From Campylobacteraceae bacterium (GTDB taxonomy: Bacteria; Campylobacterota; Campylobacteria; Campylobacterales; Sulfurovaceae), in contig JAMOSA010000267.1 in the NCBI GenBank assembly GCA_027063325.1, forward strand, positions 1-31,688: a DNA stretch of 31,688 bases, written 5' to 3'. Position numbers and translations under genes: made by a program. The notes beneath the pieces were generated by a model, which was not told the DNA's origin, did not search any database, and worked only from the letters and a program-made list of their open reading frames with translations. Every line of letters begins with the position of its first letter. Position 1 is the stretch's first letter. Of the stretch, positions 7,759-16,189 are shown piece after piece.

Positions 7759-9144
7759 ATGACTCCAAAAGAGAGATACAAGAAGCTAAAGCAGCACCTA
7801 AAAGATGAAAACCCTGTACTACTTGAGGTGATACAAGAGTATGAAAAGCTGGACAAGATAGCACACTCTTTGGGTTTTATAAGTGAAGAGGATAGCTATA
7901 CAGCCAATATATCTTGGTGGCCACTAATATCTGTACTTGGAACATTTTCTGCCGGTAAATCGAGTTTTATCAATAGTTATCTTGGTGTCAAGGTACAACA
8001 AAGCGGTAATCAGGCAGTTGATGATAAATTTACTGTAATTTGTTATGGCAACAATGAAAAACCTACAACTTTGCCAGGACTTGCATTAGATGCAGATCCT
8101 AGGTTTCCTTTTTATAATATCAGTGAAGAGGTAGAAAAGGTTGCCTCTGGTGAGGGTAGCAGAGTCAATTTGTATCTACAACTCAAAACTGTAAAGTCAG
8201 ATAATCTTAAAGGTAAAATCATAATAGACTCTCCGGGATTTGATGCTGATTCACAAAGAGACTCTATTTTGAGAATTACTCACCATATTATAGATATGTC
8301 AGATTTGGTATTGATATTTTTTGATGCCAGACACCCAGAACCGGGGGCTATGAGAGATACATTGGAGCATCTTGTCTCAAAGACTGTAGAGCATAGAGAT
8401 GGAGACAAGATACTGTATATACTAAATCAGATAGATACAACTGCATATGATGATAACTTAGAAGATGTAATAGGAGCATGGCAAAGAGCTTTATCTCAAA
8501 AGGGTTTAATATCTGGAAACTTTTTTGCTATATATAATGAAAAAGCTATGGTCAAAATAGAAGATAGTGCAGTAGAGGAGAGATTAAAACGAAAAAAAGA
8601 TGAAGATCTTGGTAGAATACTTGAGAGAATGGAGGGTGTAAAGGTAGAAAGAGCATATAGAATATCAAAAGCTCTTGAAGATTTTGCCAAAGAGATGATC
8701 ACTTCAAAACTTCCGCTTCTAAAAGAGTCACTTAATAGATGGGGATACAAAGTATTATTTGTAGATATTTTGATAATTCTTATATCTCTTGGTGCCATTG
8801 GTGGAGCTTGGTTTTTGGGATATATCCCTCCAAAGCCTCCTGTTGAGATGTTGATTAGTACAGCAGTAGGGTTATTTATGTTACTACTGTTTGTACACTT
8901 TAAAGCACGCAGTCTGTTTGCCAAAAAAGAGATACAAAAATGGCAAGAGAGTGGAGATGAAGTTATAGCAAATGCAGTAGCACACAATACCAGGTGGTAT
9001 AAACCAATATTTAGAATTTGGTCAAACAGTTGGATACAAAAAGCCTCTTTGAAACTTGAGAGTATAGTAGAGTATTCAAGATCAGCCATTAGAAAACTAA
9101 ATGACCAGTATGTGAGTCCTTCGGGTGGTATAAAGGAAGATTAG
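7759..9144 (+). CDS. Dynamin-like membrane GTPase
   Basis: The 461-residue protein has a dynamin/EHD-type GTPase domain. G1 is GTFSAGKS at 61-68, the probable G2 threonine is T92, G3 is DSPG at 157-160, and G4 is NQID at 223-226. The GTFSAGKSSFIN form, with an alanine before GKS, is typical of bacterial dynamin-like proteins. A charged helical region (about 265-330) leads to two hydrophobic helices (about 332-354 and 363-380) forming a membrane hairpin, then an amphipathic C-terminal tail. This suggests a GTPase that deforms or senses the inner membrane. The PP2C gene starts 10 bases after the stop, so the two are almost certainly co-expressed. The precise family is unresolved. Confidence 0.8.
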   Translation: MTPKERYKKLKQHLKDENPVLLEVIQEYEKLDKIAHSLGFISEEDSYTANISWWPLISVLGTFSAGKSSFINSYLGVKVQQSGNQAVDDKFTVICYGNNEKPTTLPGLALDADPRFPFYNISEEVEKVASGEGSRVNLYLQLKTVKSDNLKGKIIIDSPGFDADSQRDSILRITHHIIDMSDLVLIFFDARHPEPGAMRDTLEHLVSKTVEHRDGDKILYILNQIDTTAYDDNLEDVIGAWQRALSQKGLISGNFFAIYNEKAMVKIEDSAVEERLKRKKDEDLGRILERMEGVKVERAYRISKALEDFAKEMITSKLPLLKESLNRWGYKVLFVDILIILISLGAIGGAWFLGYIPPKPPVEMLISTAVGLFMLLLFVHFKARSLFAKKEIQKWQESGDEVIANAVAHNTRWYKPIFRIWSNSWIQKASLKLESIVEYSRSAIRKLNDQYVSPSGGIKED

Positions 9145-9153
9145 GAGCATATA

Positions 9154-10458
9154 ATGATAGAAGTAGCCAAAGGAGAGGATAGGGGTACACGCAAAGTACA
9201 GCAGGATTCACTTTTGATTAAGGATTTTGGTAAACTTGGAGTACTTGCTGTAGTTGCTGATGGTATGGGTGAGGGTAAGTGTGGAGAGATAGCCTCCAGA
9301 ATTGCTACTCAAACCTTTGGTGAATTTGTCATTGATGGTGATGATATAGGTGCAATACTGCAAAGATTTCTGCTTTTGGCAAACAAGCGAATCAAAGAGT
9401 ACAAATCTACACACCCTGAGTGTATTGGTATGGGTACAACTCTGTTGGCACTGTTTGTAAATGATGAAATATGTCAATGGATAAGTGTAGGTGACAGCCC
9501 TTTGTATGTGCTTAGAAGAGGAGTGTCATTAACAAGGCTCAACAGTAATCATACTGTGGGTGCTTTGCTTGATGAGCAGGTTAAAAAGGGTGAAATATCC
9601 CAAAAAGAGGCTATGCAAAATCCACAAAGAGAACTTCTAACAAGTGCATTGACAGGTGATGAGATAGCATTTGTTGATCTCTCAGTTGCTTGGAGTATAA
9701 AAGAGGGTGATATATTTGTAGTAGCAACTGACGGAATTGAGATACTCGAACATGAAGCTATCCAAAAGATTTTAGAGAGAGAGACATCTGATATATCTGC
9801 TGAGGGATTAAAACATGCCATATCCCAAATTATACGCATAATAAAAGCATCTTCTCAAGAAAACAGAGATAATGTTGCGATGATACTACTTGGAAACAGT
9901 CCCAAAAAAAGGAGAGTATCAAAAAGAGAACTTAATGAAAAGAGAACTCTTTTACCAATATATTTGCAACCAAGAGTATTGGCAGCTTCTGTTTTGACTC
10001 TATTTGTTATTGGTATGGCTGTTTTTGGATTTATGCAAGAACCAACAGATGAATCAATTGTTACAAATAGTGAAAAAAGAGTAGAAAAAAAAGAAGAGAT
10101 TAAAGAAGCAGAGATTAAAAAGAGCTTTGTTGATGATACTACAATAGTAATAGACAAGACAGAAAAAAGACAAAGAGTCAAAGAGTCCACAAAACAAAAT
10201 GTGCCAAAAGAGATTGAAAAAGAACAGAGTATAAAAGAGACAAAAGTTGCTCAAACTATCAAACCAAAAATAGAACAAAAAGAGGAAGATACTATAGCAA
10301 CAGAGGATACAGAGAAAAAAGAGAATCAAAAGAGTGCAGATAAAATGATAGAGATAGTTGATAGACATGGAAAAAGAGTATATAAAGAGCCTGTTTATAC
10401 AGATAATCAAAACAGAATAAACAGTGGTTCTATTGAAATAATAGATTTGGATAGATAG
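9154..10458 (+). CDS. Membrane-anchored PP2C-type Ser/Thr phosphatase
   Basis: Residues 1-250 form a PP2C/PPM phosphatase. Metal-binding aspartates are visible at D18 (in KVQQDS), D36 (in VADGMG), D193 (in VATDG) and D239 (in RDN), with the GMGTT (92-96) and VGDSPLY (112-118) motifs intact. A single membrane helix follows at about 273-294. The last 140 residues are a lysine/glutamate-rich, low-complexity tail, probably outside the cytoplasm, ending in a more ordered segment. The arrangement resembles PrpC/Stp-like phosphatases extended with an anchor. No Ser/Thr kinase is present in the window. Co-expression with the dynamin-like GTPase suggests the GTPase or a shared partner may be its substrate; that is inference. 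Confidence 0.88.
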   Translation: MIEVAKGEDRGTRKVQQDSLLIKDFGKLGVLAVVADGMGEGKCGEIASRIATQTFGEFVIDGDDIGAILQRFLLLANKRIKEYKSTHPECIGMGTTLLALFVNDEICQWISVGDSPLYVLRRGVSLTRLNSNHTVGALLDEQVKKGEISQKEAMQNPQRELLTSALTGDEIAFVDLSVAWSIKEGDIFVVATDGIEILEHEAIQKILERETSDISAEGLKHAISQIIRIIKASSQENRDNVAMILLGNSPKKRRVSKRELNEKRTLLPIYLQPRVLAASVLTLFVIGMAVFGFMQEPTDESIVTNSEKRVEKKEEIKEAEIKKSFVDDTTIVIDKTEKRQRVKESTKQNVPKEIEKEQSIKETKVAQTIKPKIEQKEEDTIATEDTEKKENQKSADKMIEIVDRHGKRVYKEPVYTDNQNRINSGSIEIIDLDR

Positions 10459-10584
10459 TAAGTATAAAATTTTAGATAAAGATAATATTATTATATAGTT
10501 TCATTTAACTTCTATTATGGTAGTATTGATAATATAAGAGTGAAAGAACATATCTTGTTCATAAAATCAAAAAGGATGAAAAGA

Positions 10585-11622
10585 ATGAAAAAGAGTATGA
10601 ATATATCAATAGCTTTGGCCACACTACTAATGGCTAGTGGAGTAGCATTTGCAGGTAGTGATGGTCTAAAAGATAGTGTAGCCAAAGAGGAGGCAAAAGC
10701 AGTTAAAAATCCTACTGAAGTAAATGGGACTGTAGCTGCTAAGGCAAAAGTTGAAGAGGCTACAAGCAAAGAGCAGTTTGAAGCCAAGATGAAAGCTAGT
10801 GATTTTAGTTCCGAAGCAAGAGCAGACAGAAGCAAGAGACTGCAAAGAGTATTTAATACAGAAGTTTCTCAACACAAAGGTATTAATGAGCAGACTCCAA
10901 AGATGATTTTAGAGGGTATTGGTCTGACTGTAAAAGCTGCAAAAGCTATTAAGAGTGGCAAAAATGATGAAGCAACAAAATATTTGGAAAAAGCTTCAAA
11001 AAATTTCTCAGAGGCTCTAAAAAAAGATCCTAATCTTGATATGGTGCCTGTAAATCAAGAGGTTAAAATCAAGACATTTGCAGGTGATATAAATGTGATA
11101 AAAAAGACTCTTGATATGGCAAAAGATTTGATTGAAAAACATCAAACCCAAGATGCCAGAGAGATTCTTATTCCACTTCAAGATGAGATGGATTTTATAG
11201 TTAGATATATTCCTATGAAAATCTATCCAGATATTACAAAAAAAGCAGCCGAAGCTCTAAAACAGGGTAAAAGTAAAGAGGCTTTGATTATACTTGCTAA
11301 AGGTTTTGGTACTATAATGGCTATAAAGCAGATCATTCCAATTCCTCTAATGCTTGCCCAGGATATGGTGATAGAGGCTTCAAAGATGGATAAAACCAAA
11401 AAAGATGAGATTATAAAAATACTTGAATCTGCTAAAATGGAACTCAAAAGGGCAGAACTTTTGGGTTATACACAAAAACATACCAAAGCTTATCAAACTT
11501 TGACAAATCAAATCAATGCTATAGAGGATGAGATTAAAGGTAAAAATGCAGTAGAGAAGCTGTATGAAGATATTAAAATAAAATTTTCAAAGCTCTTTGA
11601 AGATATTAGAAAAGATAAATAA
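10585..11622 (+). CDS. Exported YfdX-family protein
   Basis: The protein is 345 residues from the preferred ATG at 10585. This start is chosen over GTG 10540 and ATG 10576 because AAAGGA lies at proper spacing and a clean signal peptide begins there, with probable cleavage after VAFA. The mature part is almost entirely helical, with an alanine/lysine-rich N-terminal linker and then a region resembling the YfdX family, including repeated 'KAIKSGKNDEA' and 'EALKQGKSKEA' helices and the IPMKIYPDI stretch. In E. coli YfdX is an EvgA-controlled acid-stress protein; its biochemical role is unclear. Here it lies 126 bases after the PP2C gene and ends at a strong hairpin. Confidence 0.75.
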   Translation: MKKSMNISIALATLLMASGVAFAGSDGLKDSVAKEEAKAVKNPTEVNGTVAAKAKVEEATSKEQFEAKMKASDFSSEARADRSKRLQRVFNTEVSQHKGINEQTPKMILEGIGLTVKAAKAIKSGKNDEATKYLEKASKNFSEALKKDPNLDMVPVNQEVKIKTFAGDINVIKKTLDMAKDLIEKHQTQDAREILIPLQDEMDFIVRYIPMKIYPDITKKAAEALKQGKSKEALIILAKGFGTIMAIKQIIPIPLMLAQDMVIEASKMDKTKKDEIIKILESAKMELKRAELLGYTQKHTKAYQTLTNQINAIEDEIKGKNAVEKLYEDIKIKFSKLFEDIRKDK

Positions 11623-11631
11623 TCTTTTTAT

Positions 11632-11652
11632 TTGCGACACATTGTGTCGCAA
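11632..11652. terminator. Perfect hairpin after the YfdX gene
   Basis: TTGCGACAC (11632-11640) and GTGTCGCAA (11644-11652) form a nine-pair stem with the loop ATT. It sits 9 bases after the stop. The T-rich tail (CCTTTGTTTTCG) is interrupted but fits an intrinsic terminator. Confidence 0.7.
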
Positions 11653-11840
11653 CCTTTGTTTTCGTTTATAAATCTTTTAGTCCAAAAAAGCTGTAAAGTA
11701 TTAAATAATAAAATTATATCTGCGTAATATCATAGTATTAAGCTGTTATATGAATTAATATTAAATATTTTTTTTCAAAGTACTATTTTTAGGGATTTAA
11801 AGCCCAAAAAAAGAGTAAAATTAAGCTCAATTTAAAAAAA

Positions 11841-11859
11841 ACTGTTTTATAATAACAGT
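11841..11859 (+). promoter_or_regulatory. Promoter with a -10 box inside an inverted repeat, upstream of the pilin gene
   Basis: TATAAT at 11848-11853 is flanked by exact arms ACTGTT (11841-11846) and AACAGT (11854-11859). A-tracts at 11806-11812 and 11833-11840 lie just upstream, like an UP element. The leader also contains a small TTGGG/CCCAA hairpin (11864-11879). Binding of a protein to the arms would occlude the -10. Confidence 0.45.
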
Positions 11860-11908
11860 GAGCTTGGGGCTTATCCCAAAGACTCGGATATTTTTTAAGG
11901 AGTATGAG

Positions 11909-12304
11909 ATGAGACGCGGATTTACTATGATTGAATTGATCTTTGTTATCGTAATTATCGGTATTTTGGCTGCGGTAGCTATTCCAAAACTAGCTGCTAC
12001 AAGAGATGATGCTAAAGCATCTACAGAGCTTAACAACTTGGCTACATGTATTAATGATGTAGGTACAAGCTTTACTTCAAGAGGTGTAGAAGACAACAGT
12101 ACAGCTGCTTGTAATGCTTTGAAGTGTTATAGTGTAAATGTAGAGGGTGGTACTGATGGTGCTGGTTCAAATACAGATGGTAACATTTCTGTAGATAATA
12201 TAAGTACTGAAGGTTTCTGTGCTAATGTTAAAACAGCTGTTGAAGCTAAAGATATGAATGGTACTAAAGTATTTGGTGGTACTCAAATAGATTACAATAG
12301 TTAA
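11909..12304 (+). CDS. Type IV pilin / pseudopilin
   Basis: The 131-residue precursor has a very short leader, MRRG, followed by FTMIEL and a hydrophobic helix rich in I, V and A. This is the class III prepilin signal cut by PilD-type peptidase, leaving an N-methylated phenylalanine and the conserved glutamate at mature position 5. The globular part carries four cysteines (C47, C68, C73, C104), probably two disulfides, and a Gly/Thr/Asp/Asn-rich region. The start at 11909 is fixed by AAGGAG (11897-11902) and by the leader length. It stands alone with its own promoter and terminator, suggesting a major or abundant pilin rather than a minor one in an assembly cluster. Confidence 0.9.
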   Translation: MRRGFTMIELIFVIVIIGILAAVAIPKLAATRDDAKASTELNNLATCINDVGTSFTSRGVEDNSTAACNALKCYSVNVEGGTDGAGSNTDGNISVDNISTEGFCANVKTAVEAKDMNGTKVFGGTQIDYNS

Positions 12305-12324
12305 TCTAAACACACCTCTTCAGT

Positions 12325-12355
12325 ATGGTTTCCGCTTCGGCGGAGCCATTTTTTT
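12325..12355 (+). terminator. Intrinsic terminator after the pilin gene
   Basis: A GC-rich stem (12325-12335 with 12340-12349) closed by a TTCG tetraloop is followed by a run of seven T. This is the clearest Rho-independent terminator in the window. Confidence 0.9.
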
Positions 12356-12422
12356 ATCTCTTCTTGGTTTTATACTTCTATTTTTATCTTCTTATTTTGT
12401 TTGTAATATTTTTGTTTATGCT

Positions 12423-12458
12423 CTTAACCCACCTTTTATAACATAAAGATGGATTAAG
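12423..12458. terminator. Mismatched hairpin downstream of the DUF465 gene
   Basis: CTTAA (12423-12427) pairs with TTAAG (12454-12458), and inner CCA/TGG and CTTT/AAAG pairs follow, with two C/A mismatches and one bulge. It lies just after the minus-strand DUF465 stop and may end that transcript. There is no strong T run. Confidence 0.3.
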
Positions 12459-12465
12459 ATTAAAA

Positions 12466-12696
12466 TTAGTTTGATGCTTTTGATTTTTTGTATTCCAATA
12501 TCATATGAAGGGCTTCATCTTTTAGAAGTAGTTTCTCTTTTTTGATTTGTTCTTTTTCTATATCTGTTAGATGTAGTCTGCCTTCATCTGCATCTTTTGC
12601 TCTCTTGTCCAACTCATTATGTTTTTCAAAAATTTTTGCAAAGTGAGCATTTTGCTGTTTTAGTTCACTTATCTCTTCTCTATACTCTGAAAGCAT
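12466..12696 (-). CDS. DUF465 / YdcH-family small coiled-coil protein
   Basis: The 76-residue product is a highly charged helical hairpin: an N-terminal helix ending near HNELDKRAKD, a turn, and a lysine/glutamate-rich second helix. This layout, including the HxxLD segment and the short length, fits the DUF465 (YdcH) family found widely in Proteobacteria. Its function is unknown. The ATG at 12696 has AAGGAGACAG upstream. It is a single-gene unit, divergent from the HIT protein gene and convergent with the pilin gene. Confidence 0.8.
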   Translation of the reverse strand: MLSEYREEISELKQQNAHFAKIFEKHNELDKRAKDADEGRLHLTDIEKEQIKKEKLLLKDEALHMILEYKKSKASN

Positions 12697-12846
12697 ATCT
12701 GTCTCCTTGATGTAATATACCGAATTGTTATCGGTTTGAAGTTATTTTACCCTTTTTAGTATTATATAGTGATAAAATCTCAATCTTGCCATTTTGATAA
12801 ATGTAGTGTGATATAATTATTAAAAATTGAGAATTAGGAGAAAAAT

Positions 12847-13200
12847 ATGTGTATATTTTGTAAAATAGTAGCAGGAGAGATTCCAAACAATAGTGTTCAT
12901 GAAAATGAAGATTTTATGGCTTTTCATGATCTATATCCAAAAGCCCCTATTCATGTACTTGTAATACCAAAAAAGCATATAGATTGCTTTCAAAATGTAA
13001 GTGGAGATATGATGGCAAAGATGACACCTTTTATTCAAGAGGTTGCTACAAAGCTAGGAATTGACAAGACAGGATATAGATTGATTACAAATAATGGGGA
13101 TGATGGAGGTCAAGAGATTCACCATTTGCATTTTCATCTACTAGGTGGAGGTAAATTAAAGTGGGAACACCTTTATGATGATGTAAGGAAAAATATTTAG
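12847..13200 (+). CDS. HIT-family nucleotide hydrolase (HinT-like)
   Basis: The 117-residue protein carries the histidine triad at the C-terminal side: H93, H95 and H97 in HHLHFHLLGG. The N-terminal CIFCKIVAGEIP stretch is typical of the HinT branch, which hydrolyses adenosine phosphoramidates and acyl-AMPs. C2 and C5 resemble the first half of the zinc site seen in some HIT proteins, but the remaining ligands are not obvious. AGGAG lies directly upstream. It is a monocistronic unit closed by a strong palindromic terminator. Confidence 0.93.
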   Translation: MCIFCKIVAGEIPNNSVHENEDFMAFHDLYPKAPIHVLVIPKKHIDCFQNVSGDMMAKMTPFIQEVATKLGIDKTGYRLITNNGDDGGQEIHHLHFHLLGGGKLKWEHLYDDVRKNI

Positions 13201-13207
13201 ATATATT

Positions 13208-13233
13208 CGGATACAAAATTTGTATCCGGTTTT
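13208..13233 (+). terminator. Terminator after the HIT gene
   Basis: CGGATACAAA (13208-13217) and TTTGTATCCG (13219-13228) form a perfect 21-base palindrome, followed by GTTTT. It begins 7 bases after the stop codon. Confidence 0.8.
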
Positions 13234-13425
13234 AATCTCTTCTAAGCTTTTAATTCAATCTCCTTGTGATACTAAATTTAATATTTAAATAGATTTTCAA
13301 ATTTAATATTATATGATATGCAAATTATTATTTGAGTATAATTTTAAGATGTAGAGTATTTTATAGACTCTTTGCAGAATATTTTATAAAGGTGCAAATA
13401 GTAAATATAAAATATAGTAAAATAT

Positions 13426-13431
13426 TATAAT
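13426..13431 (+). promoter_or_regulatory. Candidate -10 box of the phosphorelay operon
   Basis: A perfect TATAAT lies 31 bases before the preferred start at 13463, giving a leader of about 25 bases. A transcript starting near 13438 would exclude the upstream in-frame ATG at 13433. Confidence 0.55.
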
Positions 13432-13462
13432 TATGTTGAGAAACCGTAAGGAGGGGAAAGTA

Positions 13463-16177
13463 ATGTTTTTTATTACCAATAGTAGAGGCGAGGTTGTTGC
13501 AGCTGACAAAGAGATGTTAGAGAGTATAGGTGTAACTACTCTATATGAAGCAACTGAAAAGTTCTCTGACAAAAGCATTGAAATTGATGTTCAAGGAGGT
13601 AGTATTACACTTAATGATCAGCAATTCCCCTGTTCTTTCGGTGAAATTATTACTATCCTTGGTGATTTAAAGGTATATAAAGTAACTAACGAGTCAAAAA
13701 GTGTAACTGATGAAGTAGTAGATAAGATTATATCAGATGATATACCAAATAAAGAGTCAAAACCAAAAGTTACTGCTAAGATTAAAAAAGTTGTACTCAA
13801 ACCAGCTACTGCTACGGCAACAACTGCTGCTGTTGCTACAGGAGTGGCAGCAAAAGATGTGTTGGATGAAAAAGAGAATAAAAGTGATGAAAATAAAAAT
13901 GATGATGTATTGACTGTTATACCAAGAGAGGATATTGGTAGTAAAATTACAATTAATGACAGTGATGATGAAGATATCTTAGAGATTACACCTTTAGATA
14001 TAGATGAGGATGATGAGAAGATAATTCTTGGTTCAGTAAGTGATAAGAGTGAAGATGAGGATGATATAGATTTGGGTACTCTTTTTAAAGAGGCAAACAG
14101 TGATACTTCAAAAGAGACTGAATCAGGTGAAGATGATTTGATATTTACAGATAATTTAGATAGTGAAAGCAAAGATGAAACTTCACCTGATGAGTTGAGT
14201 ACAGAAGAGAAAAGCGAAGAAGAGATAGAGTTGGATGAACTTTTGGTAGAGGATGAGATAGGGAGTGAAGATAACAAAAGTTCCAAAGAAGAGGAGAGTA
14301 AAGAAGATGATATAGACTTTAATGATTTGCTGGTAATGGATGAGAGTGAAAGTAAAGATGAAACTTCACTTGATGAATTAAGTATAGAAGATAAGAGTGA
14401 AGAAGAGATAGAGTTAGATGAACTTTTGGTAGAGGATGAACCTAAAGAAGAGAGTAAAGAGGATGAGATAGATTTTGATGATTTGGAGATAGGCGATATA
14501 ACTAAAGAGCCAGAAGATGAAAATCAAAATAGCACGGAAGATTTGAGTAAAGAAGAAGATGATATAGACTTTGATGATTTGCTGGTAATGGATGAGAATG
14601 AAAGCAAAGATGAAACTTCACTTGATGAATTAAGTACAGAAGATAAGAGTGAAGAAGAGATAGAGTTAGATGAACTTTTGATAGAGGATGAGCCTAAAGA
14701 AGAGAGTAAAGAAGAAGATGATATAGACTTTGATGATTTGCTGGTAATGGATGAGAGTGAAAGCAAAGATGAAACTTCACTTGATGAATTAAGTACAGAA
14801 GATAAGAGTGAAGAAGAGATAGAGTTAGATGAACTTTTGGTAGAGGATGAGTCTAAAGAAGAGAGTAAAGAGGATGAGATAGATTTTGATGATTTGGAGA
14901 TAGGCGATATAACTAAAGAGCCAGAAGATGAAAATCAAAATAGTACAGAGGATGATTTACTGGATATGGATCTGTTGGATATATCAGATGAACCATCTTC
15001 AGCCAAAGAGGATACTCCAAAAAATGAAGCTACAGAAGATGATCTTTCTCTTGATGATATTTTATCATTTGCAGATGATGAAAATATGAGTAATGAGAAT
15101 GAAAATGAGGTAGATACTCAAGATAAAGAGTCAGATGAACTATCTTTGGAAGATGAAGATATAGATTTTGATGATATTTTATCACTGGTTGATGAAGAGG
15201 CACCAAAGAGTCCATCATTGACAAAGGAGAGTGAAAATAGTGAAGAAGAAGTTATAAAACCAGAAGTTGTTGAAAGTACAGAAAAAGAGGATAAAGAGAC
15301 AATTCATACCCATGCACACGGCGGAGATATATTGACTCAAGCTGGTACAATAGAAGTTCCTTTGGCAGAGATTGATTTGGATGATTTGGCTGAAAATGCG
15401 GCAATTTTAGAGATAGATTTAGATGAGTATAAAAGTCTTTTAATGGATTTTATAAATGATGCTATTGCCATGAAACCAACTTTTGAAGGTGATGATATAG
15501 CTGCAATTCGTTCTCAGGTAGCAGTACTCAAAGATGCTGTAACTATTTTACATCTTGAACAGCTTGAACAGCAACTAAAGGCTATCGAGAACAGTACATC
15601 AACAGAGAGATCTGAAAGTGTATCGGTATTCTATCATACACTTGATAAGTTGGCAGAGTTGTTAAACAGCAGTACATCCAATACAAATGAATCAGAAAGC
15701 AGTATAGACACCAAAGAGAGTGAAACACTTGATTTGAGTATGGAGCAGTCTGCAGATGATACAGTTGTAGAGAGTCCAGCCTCTACACCTGTTGCAAAGA
15801 GTAGCAAAAATGTATCTGTAGATGAATTTTTAGCAGGTGTCAAACCTCTACCGGTTGAATTTAGTCTTCATTTGGCTGCAGAAGAGTTGAGTCTGCCTGA
15901 TGATTTGGTACTTGAATTTATCAGTGACTTTGCACAACAAGCTCATGAAAATATACCTGTTTTGATTGAAGCTTATCAAAATGGAGATTTGGATAAATTG
16001 CAAAAAACAGCTCATATGCTAAAAGGAGCAGCAAGTAATCTAAGAATTGAACCAATGGTAGAAAATTTATATGAGTTACAATATGATAATGATATAAGTC
16101 ATGCTCCAGATAGAATTAGACTTTTTGCAGGACAGTTGATGAGTTTGGATAAATATTTAGAACAACAGAAACTATAA
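13463..16177 (+). CDS. Large acidic Hpt phosphotransfer protein with a degenerate second Hpt
   Basis: The protein is 904 residues from the ATG at 13463, which has AAGGAGG at the right distance; the in-frame ATG at 13433 would precede the likely transcript start. Residues 1-80 form a small mixed domain, possibly PAS-like. Residues 150-600 are extremely acidic and repetitive. Residues about 645-735 look like a histidine phosphotransfer bundle in which the phospho-histidine position is alanine (A687). The C-terminal Hpt (about 805-895) is intact, with H851 in AHMLKGAAS. It would relay phosphate between the hybrid kinase and the single-domain regulator encoded just downstream. No membrane segment or enzymatic domain is seen. 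Confidence 0.85.
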   Translation: MFFITNSRGEVVAADKEMLESIGVTTLYEATEKFSDKSIEIDVQGGSITLNDQQFPCSFGEIITILGDLKVYKVTNESKSVTDEVVDKIISDDIPNKESKPKVTAKIKKVVLKPATATATTAAVATGVAAKDVLDEKENKSDENKNDDVLTVIPREDIGSKITINDSDDEDILEITPLDIDEDDEKIILGSVSDKSEDEDDIDLGTLFKEANSDTSKETESGEDDLIFTDNLDSESKDETSPDELSTEEKSEEEIELDELLVEDEIGSEDNKSSKEEESKEDDIDFNDLLVMDESESKDETSLDELSIEDKSEEEIELDELLVEDEPKEESKEDEIDFDDLEIGDITKEPEDENQNSTEDLSKEEDDIDFDDLLVMDENESKDETSLDELSTEDKSEEEIELDELLIEDEPKEESKEEDDIDFDDLLVMDESESKDETSLDELSTEDKSEEEIELDELLVEDESKEESKEDEIDFDDLEIGDITKEPEDENQNSTEDDLLDMDLLDISDEPSSAKEDTPKNEATEDDLSLDDILSFADDENMSNENENEVDTQDKESDELSLEDEDIDFDDILSLVDEEAPKSPSLTKESENSEEEVIKPEVVESTEKEDKETIHTHAHGGDILTQAGTIEVPLAEIDLDDLAENAAILEIDLDEYKSLLMDFINDAIAMKPTFEGDDIAAIRSQVAVLKDAVTILHLEQLEQQLKAIENSTSTERSESVSVFYHTLDKLAELLNSSTSNTNESESSIDTKESETLDLSMEQSADDTVVESPASTPVAKSSKNVSVDEFLAGVKPLPVEFSLHLAAEELSLPDDLVLEFISDFAQQAHENIPVLIEAYQNGDLDKLQKTAHMLKGAASNLRIEPMVENLYELQYDNDISHAPDRIRLFAGQLMSLDKYLEQQKL
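14160..14950 (+). repeat. Coding tandem repeats of an acidic module
   Basis: An acidic unit beginning ESKDETSxDELS and continuing EEEIELDELL occurs four times (near 14166, 14350, 14611 and 14761). A second unit, FDDLEIGDITKEPEDENQ, occurs twice, at 14471 and 14882, exactly 411 bases (137 codons) apart. The near identity of DNA between copies indicates recent in-frame duplication inside the Hpt gene. Confidence 0.85.
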
Positions 16178-16189
16178 GAGGAACAACTC

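Noticed and set aside
11632..11652. Perfect palindrome considered as a mobile REP-like element
   Set aside because: I find no second copy in the window, and its position right after a stop codon fits a terminator.
11653..11857. Possible sigma-54 promoter or riboswitch upstream of the pilin gene
   Set aside because: No GG-N10-GC type -24/-12 element and no c-di-GMP riboswitch core is visible. A TATAAT with upstream A-tracts explains the region better.
13618..14286. 222-residue serine/leucine-rich open frame on the minus strand
   Set aside because: It is the antisense shadow of the Asp/Glu-rich repeats of the Hpt gene (GAT/GAA/GAG read backwards gives Ser/Leu/Ile codons). It has no ribosome site and no family resemblance.
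14160..14950. Repeat array resembling CRISPR
   Set aside because: The repeats are in frame with no unique spacers, have variable unit length and encode an acidic protein tract. They lie wholly inside one gene.
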